A stretch of DNA of 64,000 nt from CAZGUH01 sp964529005 (GTDB taxonomy: Bacteria > Actinomycetota > Acidimicrobiia > Acidimicrobiales > Ilumatobacteraceae). Positions within the stretch are counted from its first letter, which is position 1, and each line of letters starts with the position of its first letter. Of this stretch, positions 31,969 to 41,700 are shown piece after piece. A program made the translations under genes and the position numbers. The notes under the pieces are model-generated. The model saw nothing but the letters and a program-made list of their open reading frames with translations. It had not been told where the DNA came from and did no database searches. The DNA lies in contig CAZGUH010000001.1 of assembly GCA_964529005.1 (NCBI GenBank), positions 186,001 to 250,000 on the forward strand, given 5' to 3'.

Positions 31969-33755
31969 CGGGCGCCGAACCCGCCGCCGCCGCCACCTCC
32001 GCCGCCTCCTCCGGAGAAGCCGCCCCCGCTGCCGCTCTTGCTCGGAGGCGAGAACGACGTGGAGATCGTCGTGCCGATCGACGACACCGCGTCGAGCCCG
32101 TCGAAGCGGCCGTGCGCGCCGGTGTAGAACGTGGCGAACGCCGGGTCCTGGGCGACCTGTGGCAGGTGGATGGCCAGGTTGCGCAGCAACTCTGCCGCCA
32201 CGCCGAGCGTCACCGCATCGACGAGATACCGCTCCCACAGGATGAGGTGGCCGACGGGGGCGTCCTCGAGGTTCGAGAAGTCGCGCAGGAACCGTTCCAA
32301 CCCCTCCGCCTTCGCCGCCGCCTCGGCGCCGCGCTGCGTGCGGTTGGCGAGCATCGGGAAGCCGACGACCGCTGCGATCACGGATGCCCCGATCGCGACC
32401 CATCCGAGGCGTGTGCCCAGCACGGTGGCCACGATCCCCGCCGCCAGCGTCAGCACGCACACCGCCGTCAGGTAGGCGGCCGGGCGCCCGGACATCGGAG
32501 CGTCGTAGCCACAGCTGCGGTACGCGTCCTTCACCGCCTTCTGCCACGCGTGCAGGCGTGCCGTCGCGGTCTTCTGGTTCGCCCGCGCCCAGGCGCGCAG
32601 CTCGTCCTCGTCGGTCTGCGTCTGCCCACGGAACACCATCTCCAGGAGGTCCGCCTCGAACGGGCGGACGGACGCGTCGAGCGGCTTGCCGAGCCAATGG
32701 AACGTGTGCGTCACCTTGTCCGGCCCCAGCCGCTCCTGCGTCTCGGTCGTGATCCGCAGGTAGTCGCGCTGGGCCAGCTCGATCAGCGTGCCCGCGATCG
32801 CCTGCGGCGCCGGCACGGTCCCGCGCTTCAGCGTCGTCAGCACGATCGCCGGCGGGTCGTCGAGCGGTTCACGCCAGTACTCGCCGAGCACCTCCGTGCT
32901 GGCTGGCTCACGACCGAAGCGCAGGCCGAGCGCCAGCGCGGACAGCAGCCCGAACCCGGCGGAGATCGGCGCCAGCCACCGGCCGACCGTGCGCCCGGGG
33001 CGCGGCCGGGCCGGCGTGTCGCCGAAGCCCGACCCGTCGATGAACGCGCCCTCCTCGTCGAGGACGCGAGCGAGCCGCGGCGCACCGGAGGGCGCGACGT
33101 CGAACTCGGTGGCCGGCACGAGCACCCGCAGCTCGACGAACCGCCCGGCTGGAACGTTCGGCAGCGACGCGGTGACGAGCTGATCGCCGAGCGCGACGAC
33201 CCCGCCCGGCGGACCGTGGCCCCACGCCCGCACGACGCCGGCGTCCGCCGGGTCGGCGTCGTCCGTCGCGTTCGGCGCATCGCCGGGCAGCCGCACCTCG
33301 ACGTCCATCGCGCCGATCGCCGGGTGGTCGTCACCGACGAACTGCCAATAGAGCTCACCGACGTCGGGTCCGACGGCGACCGCGTCGTCGACCTCGTAGG
33401 TGATCATGAACGTGCGCTGCTCGTCGCGCGCCGGGCGGCCGAACTCCCATTCCCACTGCCCTGTCGGCGTGCGCGCCGGCGGGACGACGTCGAGCGCCGC
33501 GCCGCCCTCCGTCACCGCGAAGGACTCGACACGATCCGGGTCGTCGAACGACCGCACGCCGATCGTGAACGAACCGCCCGAGAACGCGTACGTCACGTGC
33601 TCGACCACCGACATCGACCCGTCGGGATGGACCGTTGCCGTCGTCCGCAACGCGTCGATGCGGAACGACTTGCCGCCGCCGGAATGCGCTGCCGTGGGCG
33701 CGATCGCGAGGACCAGCGCCCCGATCGCCAGCGCCACGGCGGCGAGCCGCCTCAC
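31965..33755 (-). CDS. DUF2207 membrane protein with glycine-rich tail
   Basis: 596 residues. Signal sequence (LAAVALAIGALVLAIAPTAA), a DUF2207 extracellular beta domain (FRIDALRTTATVHPDGSMSV, VEHVTYAFSGGSFTIGVRSF), one TM near residue 255 (LAPISAGFGLLSALALGLRF), a cytoplasmic part, two adjacent TM segments around 430-470 (AYLTAVCVLTLAAGIVATVL, VAIGASVIAAVVGF), and an extreme Gly tail (SGGGFSGGGGGGGGGGGFG) that is a hallmark of this family. Function of DUF2207 is unknown. The GTG start at 33755 overlaps the stop of the preceding gene (GTGA). Confidence 0.88.
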   Translation of the reverse strand: MRRLAAVALAIGALVLAIAPTAAHSGGGKSFRIDALRTTATVHPDGSMSVVEHVTYAFSGGSFTIGVRSFDDPDRVESFAVTEGGAALDVVPPARTPTGQWEWEFGRPARDEQRTFMITYEVDDAVAVGPDVGELYWQFVGDDHPAIGAMDVEVRLPGDAPNATDDADPADAGVVRAWGHGPPGGVVALGDQLVTASLPNVPAGRFVELRVLVPATEFDVAPSGAPRLARVLDEEGAFIDGSGFGDTPARPRPGRTVGRWLAPISAGFGLLSALALGLRFGREPASTEVLGEYWREPLDDPPAIVLTTLKRGTVPAPQAIAGTLIELAQRDYLRITTETQERLGPDKVTHTFHWLGKPLDASVRPFEADLLEMVFRGQTQTDEDELRAWARANQKTATARLHAWQKAVKDAYRSCGYDAPMSGRPAAYLTAVCVLTLAAGIVATVLGTRLGWVAIGASVIAAVVGFPMLANRTQRGAEAAAKAEGLERFLRDFSNLEDAPVGHLILWERYLVDAVTLGVAAELLRNLAIHLPQVAQDPAFATFYTGAHGRFDGLDAVSSIGTTISTSFSPPSKSGSGGGFSGGGGGGGGGGGFGAR

Positions 33756-34048
33756 CACAAGCAGAGCTGCTCCCAGGTCACCGCCACGTCGGCGACGTTG
33801 TGCCAGGCGAGCCGCCCGCGCCCGCTCGGTCGGCGAACCTCGAGGCGCTCCGGCCGTAGCGACCGGGCCGAGCCGTTGGCGTCGTGGAGCGTGATGCTGC
33901 CGTCCACGGCGACCGACGCGATGCGGCCCTGCGACCACCGTCCGGCGTCGCTGCGCCGGAACCTCACGGCCTCGCCCTTGCGCAGGCCGACGCGCGCCAG
34001 CAGATCGTCGGTCTCCGTGACCACCGTGACAGAGCGAGGCGCCGGCAC
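33752..34048 (-). CDS. Small protein of unknown function coupled to the DUF2207 gene
   Basis: 98 residues from a GTG 7 nt behind TAGTCT (an ATG at 34081 would add 11 residues). Soluble, basic, beta-rich: LRKGEAVRFRRSDAGRWSQG, RIASVAVDGSITLHDANGS, RSLRPERLEVRRPSGRG, ending in VTWEQLCLW. The strand pattern resembles a small SH3- or KOW-like barrel, but I do not recognise the family. Its stop overlaps the start of the DUF2207 gene, suggesting joint function with that membrane protein. Confidence 0.65.
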   Translation of the reverse strand: MPAPRSVTVVTETDDLLARVGLRKGEAVRFRRSDAGRWSQGRIASVAVDGSITLHDANGSARSLRPERLEVRRPSGRGRLAWHNVADVAVTWEQLCLW

Positions 34049-34055
34049 GGCGGGG

Positions 34056-34061
34056 AGACTA
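34056..34061 (-). promoter_or_regulatory. -10-like TAGTCT before the 33752-34048 gene
   Basis: Minus-strand TAGTCT, 7 nt before the GTG at 34048; it decides that start over the upstream ATG. Confidence 0.45.
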
Positions 34062-34149
34062 CGCAACCGCGCCGATACCATGGCGTCTCGAACACGAGCT
34101 GGCGAGGTACGTTGGCCGTACGACACTCCGTGACTGACGGGAGGCGCAG

Positions 34150-34320
34150 ATGACCGACACGACCGAGGACGTCATCACCGAAGCCCTGGCCGTGATCGAC
34201 CGGGCGTTGACGGATGTTCTGCGCCGCGAGCTCGTGTCGTCCAACGAAGTCGCCGACCTCCTGCTCGACGTGCGCACGCTGCTGACCACCTCGCAGGCGG
34301 TGCCCGAGCCCACCGCCTGA
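34150..34320 (+). CDS. 56-residue acidic protein of unknown function
   Basis: Short gene with one of the best ribosome-binding sites in the window (GGGAGG 6 nt before the ATG at 34150). Predicted all-helical and acidic: TEDVITEALAVIDRALTDVL, RRELVSSNEVADLLLDVRTL, then a Pro/Ala tail. Alternation of Leu/Val/Ile suits a helical hairpin or a dimerising coiled coil. Not recognised; no signal peptide. Sits alone between a divergent gene and the desaturase. TACGTT and TACGAC about 30-40 nt upstream are possible -10 elements. Confidence 0.65.
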   Translation: MTDTTEDVITEALAVIDRALTDVLRRELVSSNEVADLLLDVRTLLTTSQAVPEPTA

Positions 34321-34406
34321 CGCGGCGGACGGCCACTCGGCGCTTCGGCCTGGGCGCTCACGGAGAGTGAGTCGTTGGGCCCATGTTGACCGCCCCTTGC
34401 GGTTGC

Positions 34407-34412
34407 GACAAT
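34407..34412 (+). promoter_or_regulatory. -10-like GACAAT before the desaturase
   Basis: GACAAT ends 7 nt before the GTG at 34420, supporting that start over the ATG at 34411, which overlaps the hexamer. Confidence 0.45.
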
Positions 34413-34419
34413 GGGGCGG

Positions 34420-35367
34420 GTGAGCGCTCCCCCCATGTCGCCGACGATCGAGAGCCGCACGCGCGCAACCATCGCAGCCGAGCGGCTGGCGAGCCCTCGA
34501 ACGGCGGAATCCGTGGCCCACATTGCGGCGAGCTGGGCGGGTTACGCGGCGCTCGCCTGGGTGGTGGTCACGGTGGGGTGGTGGCCGGCGAAGGTCGCCG
34601 CCTGGCTGACGATGGGCTGGCTGCTGGTCGGCAACGGCGCGATGGTGCACGAGGTGCTGCACGGCCACGTCAGCCGCTCGCCGCGTGTGTCGCGCGTGCT
34701 CGGGGTCATCGCCGGCGGGTCGATCCTCATGCCGTACTCGACCTACAAGGCGTTCCATCTCGCCCACCACCAGCACACCGCGAGCGAGCTGGATCCGGAA
34801 GGCATCCCGCCGACCATCCCGTCGCGGCTGTTCTATCCCCTCGTCTTCACCGGGGGTCTGGCGTTCATGGTCGAGCTCGCCGCCTACGGCGTGCAGACGA
34901 TGGCCGGCCGCCCGCCGCGATGGGTGCGCAATCCACGCCAGCGCCACGACATCGTCGTCGACTCCACGATCGTGTGGGTCGTGTTCGCGGCCATCGTGGC
35001 CGGTCTCGTCACCGCGCCGGCCATCGTGGCATCCGTCTGGCTGGTCCCATGGCTGATCGCCGTGGTCGTGCTGTTGCCGCTCGTACTGTCGCCCGAGCAC
35101 TACGGGGCGGACAACCCGCCGATCAGCGTTCTCGGCACGACCCGCACCGTGCGCTCCAACCCGCTCGTGCGGTGGGCGTACTGGAACATGAACTTCCACA
35201 CGGCCCACCACCTGTCACCAGCGGTCGTGCACCAGAACCTGCCGCGGGTCCACGAACTCCTCGAGCCGGAGATGGCGGAGACGTGGAAGGCGACCGGCTA
35301 CCTGCGGTATCACGCCACGCTGTTCCGCAGCCTCCCGTGGCGGGCGCCGAGCCGCGCCGAGCCGTAG
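34420..35367 (+). CDS. Membrane fatty acid desaturase
   Basis: 315 residues. Di-iron desaturase that introduces double bonds into acyl chains at the membrane. The three histidine boxes are intact: HEVLHGH, HLAHHQHT and NFHTAHHL, plus a fourth metal His in SPEHYG. TM segments: YAALAWVVVTVGWW, VAAWLTMGWLLVGNG, LVFTGGLAFMVELAAYGV, TIVWVVFAAIVAGLVTAPAI, LVPWLIAVVVLLPLVL. DesA/CrtW/beta-carotene hydroxylase-like membership is also possible for this superfamily. No redox partner gene is adjacent. Confidence 0.87.
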   Translation: MSAPPMSPTIESRTRATIAAERLASPRTAESVAHIAASWAGYAALAWVVVTVGWWPAKVAAWLTMGWLLVGNGAMVHEVLHGHVSRSPRVSRVLGVIAGGSILMPYSTYKAFHLAHHQHTASELDPEGIPPTIPSRLFYPLVFTGGLAFMVELAAYGVQTMAGRPPRWVRNPRQRHDIVVDSTIVWVVFAAIVAGLVTAPAIVASVWLVPWLIAVVVLLPLVLSPEHYGADNPPISVLGTTRTVRSNPLVRWAYWNMNFHTAHHLSPAVVHQNLPRVHELLEPEMAETWKATGYLRYHATLFRSLPWRAPSRAEP

Positions 35368-35386
35368 TCAGCCCGCCCTCTCAGCC

Positions 35387-35986
35387 TCAGCGAGGGATCG
35401 AGGTGTGCTTGAACTCGTTGAGCAGCGGCCAGGCGATCTGGTCGAGCACCCGTTCCACGGTCGAGATCGCCAGCGCCTCGTCGCCCCCCGAGGGCTGCAG
35501 CAAGCGCACGAACACCGCGGAGTCGCCGACCAGGAACGTCGGCACGCCCCACACTCGGTGGCTGGCGACGTAGCCGGTGTGCTCCGCCTTGATCGTGGCC
35601 AGGGGGCCGCCACCATGAACTTCGGCCAACACCTTGTCGGGGTCGAGATCGTGCGCCGCGAGCAGGGCTGCGAAAGCCTCGCGATCGCGCAAGTCGCCGG
35701 CATGCACGTGGCGGTGCTCGAAGATCGCGCGGTGGACGTCGAGGAACCGATGTGGCCATCGATCGCGCACGGCGATGCCGACCTGCAGGGCGAACAATCC
35801 TGTGTCGGCGTCGGGCGCGTCCCACACGTCGGGCTGGCCCTCGCTGACATGAGCCTGGCCGAGCGAGAACGGCAGGAAGGTGACATCCCAGTCGGCGCCC
35901 GCTTTGAGGCCGGTGACGACGTGGTCGTGGCCGATGCGGGCGTAGGGGCACCGGTAGTCCCAGGTGATGGAGAATCGTCGGGTCAC
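35387..35986 (-). CDS. DsbA-family thioredoxin-fold oxidoreductase
   Basis: 199 residues, no signal peptide. Starts SITWDYRCPYARIGHDHVV: the usual CPxC active site has only the first Cys (CPYA), as in 2-hydroxychromene-2-carboxylate isomerases and FrnE-like members. Inserted helical domain in the middle (DREAFAALLAAHDLDPDKVL), then SHRVWGVPTFLVGDSAVFVR with the cis-Pro loop. Substrate unknown. GTG at 35986; a TACGGT hexamer 9 nt upstream spans the stop codon of the PAP2 gene and may give it its own transcript. Confidence 0.82.
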   Translation of the reverse strand: MTRRFSITWDYRCPYARIGHDHVVTGLKAGADWDVTFLPFSLGQAHVSEGQPDVWDAPDADTGLFALQVGIAVRDRWPHRFLDVHRAIFEHRHVHAGDLRDREAFAALLAAHDLDPDKVLAEVHGGGPLATIKAEHTGYVASHRVWGVPTFLVGDSAVFVRLLQPSGGDEALAISTVERVLDQIAWPLLNEFKHTSIPR

Positions 35987-35993
35987 GCGACGG

Positions 35994-36599
35994 TCACCGT
36001 ATCGACGCGGGCCTCAAATTCCGACCGGATCTAGTCAACAATGAGCGTGCGGCCCGCCCCAGCGCGAGGCCCACGACGGCGCCGCCGATCACGTCCGAGG
36101 CGTGATGGATGCGCACGTAGGCCCGGCTGACGCCGACCGCGGCGGCGAGCGGGTACCACACGAGACCCGATCTGCGGCCGCCCCACGCGGTGAGCACGGT
36201 CGCCGCGCAGAACGCCGCCGACGCGTGACCGCTCGGAAAGCTCGACGTCGACGGCCGGCGCACCGGCGTGCGCCGGTCGCCGTTCTCGGTCGGACGCTCG
36301 CGGCGGAACAGCCGCTTGACGCCCTGGTTGACCAGCAGGCTCTCGGCGGCGAGCACCGCGGACAGGGCCAGTGCTTGGTCGGCGCGGCGATCGCTGGTGA
36401 CGCCGCGACCCGCAGCGACGATGTGCCAGATCAGGCTGAAGTCGCCGAGGTGGCTCGCCGCGGATGCGAGCGTGTCCGCGGCGCGATGGCCGCGCACGTG
36501 CTCGAGCATCTCGTCGGCCCACGCGTCGAACCGGGCCACCGGTCCCAGCGCGTCGGGGGCCGGGATGGGGCCGGACGCTGGTGGAGGACCGGCGGTCAC
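35994..36599 (-). CDS. PAP2-family membrane phosphatase
   Basis: 201 residues. Type-2 phosphatidic acid phosphatase/undecaprenyl-pyrophosphate phosphatase fold. Three signature motifs: KRLFRRERP (KX6RP), SFPSGHAS (PSGH, catalytic His) and SRAYVRIHHASD (SRX5HX3D, nucleophile His). Several hydrophobic helices (ALALSAVLAAESLLV, FCAATVLTAWGG, DVIGGAVVGLALG). Acts on lipid phosphates at the outer face of the membrane. The GTG at 36599 overlaps the stop of the RecB-like gene (GTGA). Confidence 0.9.
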   Translation of the reverse strand: MTAGPPPASGPIPAPDALGPVARFDAWADEMLEHVRGHRAADTLASAASHLGDFSLIWHIVAAGRGVTSDRRADQALALSAVLAAESLLVNQGVKRLFRRERPTENGDRRTPVRRPSTSSFPSGHASAAFCAATVLTAWGGRRSGLVWYPLAAAVGVSRAYVRIHHASDVIGGAVVGLALGRAARSLLTRSGRNLRPASIR

Positions 36600-37420
36600 G
36601 CTGCGGCGACGCTGAGCAGCGACGGCGCCTCGATCAGCGCGCGATCCGGGTCGCCGCCGAACGCGGGACACCATTGCTGGAAGTCGCACGATCCGCACAG
36701 CGCGCTCGGACGAGGGCGGAAATCGCCGGTGGCACAGGCCCTTTCGACCGCCCGCCAGACGGCGCCGGTGCGGGTGGTGACGAAGCGGGTGGACTGCTCG
36801 GACGGCGTGAACTCGATGACCACTCGATCGCGGATGTACACCAGGCGGATGCGGCGCGGCCGCCGCCCGAGCACGCTCTCGCAGAGGAACGCATAGACGT
36901 GGACGCCGGCGAGGCGGCGCTGCTCGTAGCCGGCGCCGGGGGAGCGGCCGGTCTTGTAGTCGGTGACCACGAGCTCACCGTCGGCGTCGAGTTCGAGCCG
37001 GTCGATGATGCCGCGGAGGCTGACGCCGCCCGCGTCGGCCTCGAGGCGCAGTTCGAGCCCGATGTCGCGCACGGCGCGCGGGTCTTCCAAGGTGAGGTAC
37101 GCATCGACGAGCGAGCGGGCGTCGTTCCAGAACTCGGCGGTGGCGGTGTCATCGAGGCCGAGCAGCGTGAACTCGGGATCGGTGAGGTAGTCGCTGATCG
37201 CCCGGTCGAGCGCGTCCATCGCCGCCGCGTGTGTGCGCTCGTGCGCCGGCCGGATGAACAGCAGTTCGAGCGCCCGGTGGACCAGCGAGCCCTTGGTGGT
37301 GTGCACGCGGGGCCGCTCCGGCAGCTTGTCGAGGCTGGTGAAGCGGAACGCGAGGGGGCACGAGGTGAACGCTTCGACGCGGCTCGGCGACAACGTGGTG
37401 GGCACCGGGTACGCGTCCAT
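36596..37420 (-). CDS. RecB-family PD-(D/E)XK nuclease with Fe-S cluster
   Basis: 274 residues. PDDEXK_1 domain: LSPSRVEAFTSCPLAFRF at the start, KGSLVHRALELLF, catalytic core GIIDRLELDADGELVVTDYK (D...DYK), and LAGVHVYAFLCESVLG. Cysteines CGSCDFQQWC near the C-terminus together with the Cys in SCPLAF match the 4Fe-4S layout of AddB/Cas4-like nucleases. Probably acts in DNA repair. The ATG at 37420 is 6 nt behind TACGAT; a GTG at 37459 with GGGAG upstream is the alternative start. No helicase partner is nearby, and no Cas genes, so a CRISPR role is not suggested. Confidence 0.88.
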   Translation of the reverse strand: MDAYPVPTTLSPSRVEAFTSCPLAFRFTSLDKLPERPRVHTTKGSLVHRALELLFIRPAHERTHAAAMDALDRAISDYLTDPEFTLLGLDDTATAEFWNDARSLVDAYLTLEDPRAVRDIGLELRLEADAGGVSLRGIIDRLELDADGELVVTDYKTGRSPGAGYEQRRLAGVHVYAFLCESVLGRRPRRIRLVYIRDRVVIEFTPSEQSTRFVTTRTGAVWRAVERACATGDFRPRPSALCGSCDFQQWCPAFGGDPDRALIEAPSLLSVAAA

Positions 37421-37426
37421 GGTCAC

Positions 37427-37432
37427 ATCGTA
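37427..37432 (-). promoter_or_regulatory. -10-like TACGAT before the RecB-like gene
   Basis: Minus-strand TACGAT, 6 nt before the ATG at 37420. Confidence 0.4.
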
Positions 37433-37462
37433 GGAAGGGGGTGGCGCATGGTCGGGCACCGG

Positions 37463-38311
37463 TCAGCTCCCAGCGGCGGTGAGCGCGTCTCGCACGACTG
37501 CGGCCACCTGATCGGGGTGGGTCAATGGACCGAAATGTCCCAGGTCCGGCATCTCGACGTATGTGCCACGGGGGATGAGGTCGGCGATCGTCGCCGCCAG
37601 AGCCGACGGTTGGCCGCTGGCGACCCGTCCCGCGATCACCCACACCGCGGGCGCGACGGCGCCGAGATGGCGCCACGTGTCGTGCTTCGCTCCGGCCTCG
37701 TACAGAGAAGCTTCCAGCTCGGGATCGCACGCCAGGCGCACGCCGCCGTCCTCGCTCGGATGGAAGCCGTGCTCGACGTACGCGGACAGCGCCGCAGGCG
37801 TGAAGGAGCTGAGCGGTGGCCGGGATGCGAAGTGGGCGCGTGCCTCGTCCACAGAGCGGAACGTCGCCCGCCGGCGGCGGGCGCCGGCTGCCAGATCGGG
37901 TCCCGGGCCGGCATGCGGCGTGTCGGGGGGAAAGACGATCGGCTCGAACACGACGAGCGCCGCGAACAGCTGCGGTCGACGCAATGCTGCGATCAGCAGG
38001 GCGGTTCCGCCCATCGAATGGCCGAAACCGACCACGGGCCCCCGGTTGGCGATGTGTTCCGCCACAGCCTGGACGTCGTCGGCGACCCCGTCCCAGGTGA
38101 CGTGCCAGCCGGCCGGAGCGGCGGTGTCGCCGTGCCCTCGGGCGTCGAGCGCGATCACCTCACAGGGCAGGCTGGCGGCCATCGGCGCGTAGCACCGCCC
38201 GTGAAGGCCGGTGGCATGCGCGACCAGCAGTGTCGCTCCGTCACGACCCGCGCGCTCGGCGGCGAGGTCGTGGACGGCGACGTCGACGCCGTCGCTCGAT
38301 CGGACCGTCAC
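37463..38311 (-). CDS. Alpha/beta-fold hydrolase
   Basis: 282 residues. Canonical alpha/beta hydrolase: LLVAHATGLHGRCYAPMAAS (oxyanion region), nucleophile elbow GFGHSMGGTALLI, an Asp region around WVIAGRVASG, and catalytic His in DLGHFGPLTHPD. The cap region is short. Substrate unknown; general esterase or haloalkane-like hydrolases share this pattern. GTG start overlaps the lapA-like stop codon (GTGA), so the two are coupled. Confidence 0.87.
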   Translation of the reverse strand: MTVRSSDGVDVAVHDLAAERAGRDGATLLVAHATGLHGRCYAPMAASLPCEVIALDARGHGDTAAPAGWHVTWDGVADDVQAVAEHIANRGPVVGFGHSMGGTALLIAALRRPQLFAALVVFEPIVFPPDTPHAGPGPDLAAGARRRRATFRSVDEARAHFASRPPLSSFTPAALSAYVEHGFHPSEDGGVRLACDPELEASLYEAGAKHDTWRHLGAVAPAVWVIAGRVASGQPSALAATIADLIPRGTYVEMPDLGHFGPLTHPDQVAAVVRDALTAAGS

Positions 38312-38595
38312 CGGGCGTCGTTGCGTCGCTTGCGGCGACGCCACCAGGCGCTGAACAAGCGGTCCAGGATGACCCCCAGCGCCACGGCGACCGCGAGCGA
38401 CGTCCACACGCGGGCGTTGACCTCGAAGAACAGGAAGTCGATCTGGGTCTTCTCGCGGTTCTGGAGCACGAAGATCACCGCCACCACGGCGACGACCACG
38501 AATCCGATCAGGGCGGGGGAGATGCCGCTCTGGCCGCTCGCCGCGCTCGCTCCCGGCTCGCCGTTGCGCAGCCGCCTGTCGTTGCCTTCCATCAT
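38308..38595 (-). CDS. LapA-domain membrane protein
   Basis: 95 residues. Two TM segments: LIGFVVVAVVAVIFVLQN, ending in the FVLQN motif of LapA/DUF1049, and VWTSLAVAVALGVILDRLF, with a basic tail (WWRRRKRRND). LapA (YciS) in E. coli works in envelope/LPS assembly; in actinobacteria its role is unknown. GGAGGA 7-8 nt before the ATG at 38595. Divergent from smc with a 143-nt gap that carries both regulatory regions. Confidence 0.82.
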   Translation of the reverse strand: MMEGNDRRLRNGEPGASAASGQSGISPALIGFVVVAVVAVIFVLQNREKTQIDFLFFEVNARVWTSLAVAVALGVILDRLFSAWWRRRKRRNDAR

Positions 38596-38721
38596 CCGCT
38601 CGTCCTCCGCGTCCCTGCGGCATGCCCCGTGCCGCGGCCGATGCTTGCCGACATTGTGCCTGCTGAGCGGTGCGCCTGCCGCGGATGCCGGACCCTTCGG
38701 CGCAGGGGCGGCCACGTTGGC

Positions 38722-38727
38722 TAGCCT
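38722..38727 (+). promoter_or_regulatory. -10-like TAGCCT before smc
   Basis: TAGCCT ends 11 nt before the GTG at 38739. Confidence 0.45.
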
Positions 38728-38738
38728 CGCCGGTCACC

Positions 38739-41700
38739 GTGTTCCTCAAGTCGCTCACCCTCAAGGGCTTCAAGTCCTTCGCCGACGCCACCGTCATGCA
38801 GCTCGAACCGGGCGTGACCGTCGTCGTCGGGCCGAACGGCTCGGGAAAGTCGAACGTCGTCGACGCCATCGCCTGGGTCCTCGGCGCGCAGGCGCCGTCC
38901 GCGGTGCGCAGCCAGAAGATGGACGACGTCATCTTCGCCGGCACGGCCAAGCGGCCGGCGCTCGGGCGCGCCGAGGTCGGACTGACCATCGACAACTCTG
39001 GGGGCCTGCTGCCGATCGAGTTCACCGAGGTGACGATCAGCCGCACGCTGTTCCGCACCGGCGAGAGCGAATACGCGATCAACGGCGCCCCGTGTCGCCT
39101 TCTCGACGTGCAGGAGTTGCTCAGCGACGCCGGTGTCGGGCGTCAGCAGCACGTCATCATCAGCCAGGGCCAGATCGACGCGGTGCTCAACGCCCGCCCA
39201 GAGGACCGCCGGTCGATCATCGAGGAAGCCGCCGGCGTGTTGAAGTACCGCCGCCGCAAGGAGAAGGCCGAGCGCCGGCTGGAGTCCACCGAGGCCAACC
39301 TGCTGCGCGTGCAGGACCTGTTGCGCGAGGTCCGCCGCCAGCTCCGGCCGCTGGAACGCCAGGCCGAGGCGGCGCGCCGCCACGGTGACCTGGTCGCCGA
39401 GCTGCGCGCGCTGAAGGTCTTCCTCGCTGGGCGCGATGTCGCCGGCCTGCGCGCCCGCCTGGCGACGCTCGCCGCGTCGAAGGTCGACGGCGCCGAGCGC
39501 GAGGTCGAGCTGCGTGCCGACGTGGCGCGGCTCGACGACGAGGTCGCCGCCGCCGAGCACGAGCTCACCGCCCGGGGCGACACCGACGTCAGCGACGAGC
39601 TGGTCAAGGTCGAGCAGCTGCGCGAGCGAGCGCGCGGCCTCGCCGCGGTGATCGTCGAGCGCCGGCGTTCGATGGAACGCGATCGGCAACAGCTGATGGA
39701 CGCCGGGGTGGTCGCCAACCTGGAAGCCGAAGCAGCCCGCCTACGTGACGAGCTGGCCCAGGTGGAAGCCGACCTGCTGGCGCTGGCTCCGGCGGCCGAC
39801 GACCTCGCCGAGGCCGAGGCGGAGTTCGCGGCCGAGCGCGCCGAGGCGGCCGAGCTCGTCGACTCCGAGCCGTCGCCGTCCGATGCCCCGTCCGCGGCGA
39901 GCATGGCCGCCGAGGTGCGCGGCGAGCTGCGATCGGTGCGCAGCGCGATCGAGCGCGCCGGCGCCGAGCGGCACAAGCATCAGGGCCAGCTCGACAACCT
40001 GCGCCAGCGCGTCGAACGGCTGGCCGGTGAGATCGACCGGCTGAAGACCGCCTGCGAGCAAGCCGAGGCGACGGAGGGAACCCTCGTCGAGCGGGCCGAG
40101 GCGGCCGAGCGCCGGGCGATCGCTGCGCAGGCCGCGGCGGAGGCGGCGTCGGCGGCGCGCCAGGAAGCAGCGGAGGACTCGTCGCGCTGGAAGGCCCGCG
40201 CCGAGGCCTTGCAGATGGCGCTCGACACGGCGCGCGCCCGCGCCGGCGCCGAGCGGCTGGCGGGGGTCGACGGCGTCGCCGGCACGTTGCTCGAGCTCGT
40301 GCAGATCGAGGACGGGTGGGAGATCGCGGTCGAAGCGGCGCTCGGAGAGGCGTTGCTCGCGGTCGTCGTCACCGATCCCGAAGCCGGGCGACGGGCGCTC
40401 GAGTCGCTGCGGTCCGGCGGCACCAGCGGCGCGGTCATCGCGCTCGGCGCGCAGGCGCCGGCCCCGCCGACGCTCGGGCTCGGAGGACAATCGGTGCGCG
40501 CCCACGTGCGCGGGCGGGACGACGCGGTCGACAGGCTGCTCGACACGCTGCTCGGCGGCGCCGTGCTGGCGCCGTCGTGGTCCGAGGCGATCGACCTCGC
40601 GCTCGCCCACCCGCACGCTGTCGTGGTCACCGCCGAGGGCGATCGGTTCGGCACGGCAGGCTGGCGCATCGGCGCCGGAAGCACCGGCGCCACCGCGGCG
40701 GCGCTCGACGAGGCGATCGAGAAGGCCGCCGCCAGCAAGGCCGAGCTCGACGCGCGCGACGCGGCAGTGCGCATGTGCCAAGCCGAGCTGGTCGCCGCCC
40801 GCCAAGCGCACGCCGAGGCGGCCCGCGAGCTCGACGCCAACGACGCGCAGTTCACGGCCGCGTCCGAACAGCTCTCCCGCATCCAGGCGCAGCGGCGGGA
40901 GGCGGAGGTGCAGATCGAGGCCGTCGAGCGCGCCCTCGAGGAGTCGGAGGCACGCATCGAACGCGACGCGACGCGGCTCGCCGAGCTCGAGGCGCTCGCC
41001 CCCGCGCTTGAAGCGGACGAGGCGGCCGAGCTCGCCGCTGCCCGAGCCCGCACCGAGGCCAAGGCGCGCATCGATCGGCGCGCCGCCGAGCTCGCCCGGC
41101 AGCGTTCCGACCTGGAGGTGCGCAGCGCCGGCCTCACCGAGCGCAAGACGTTCCTCGATCGCCGGCTGGACGAGACCGAGCGGCGCCTCGAGGCCGACGT
41201 CGCCGCCCGCGAGATCGCCGCGCAGGGCCGTGTCGTGATCGAGCGCAACCTCGCCGCGGCTGCCCGCTTGGCCGTCGTGGTCGAGGCGCATCGAGCGGTG
41301 ATCGAGGAGCGGCACACCGCGTTGCAGGAGCTGCGCCGCAAGCAGAGCGACGAGGTGCGTGCCCTGGCCCATCGCCTCGACGAGCTGCGCCGCGCTCGCA
41401 CGGCGGCCGAGCGGCAGCTCGACGATGCTCGGGAGCGGTCGCGGCGGGTCGAGGTCGACGAGGCGGAGGCGCGCATGCGCCTGGAAGCCGCGGTCGAGAC
41501 CATCCGGCGCGACCTGGAGATCGAGCCGGAAGAGGCCGAAGCGGCCGAGCAGCCGCCGCTGCCCGAGGGTGTCACCGCGACGGTGCGGGCGCGCGACCTC
41601 GAACGCGAACTGCGTCTGATGGGGCCGATCAACCCTCTCGCCCTCGAGGAGTTCACCGAGCTCCAGGAGCGCCACAAGTTCCTCGAGGAGCAGCTCGAAG

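Noticed and set aside
31329..34133. Plus-strand frame of over 900 codons opposite DUF2207
   Set aside because: Shadow of MDMPI, DUF2207 and the small coupled gene; no recognisable domain.
36596..37420. Cas4-like nuclease implying a CRISPR system
   Set aside because: The Fe-S PD-(D/E)XK layout is shared by RecB/AddB-like repair nucleases; no repeats, cas1 or cas2 occur in the window.
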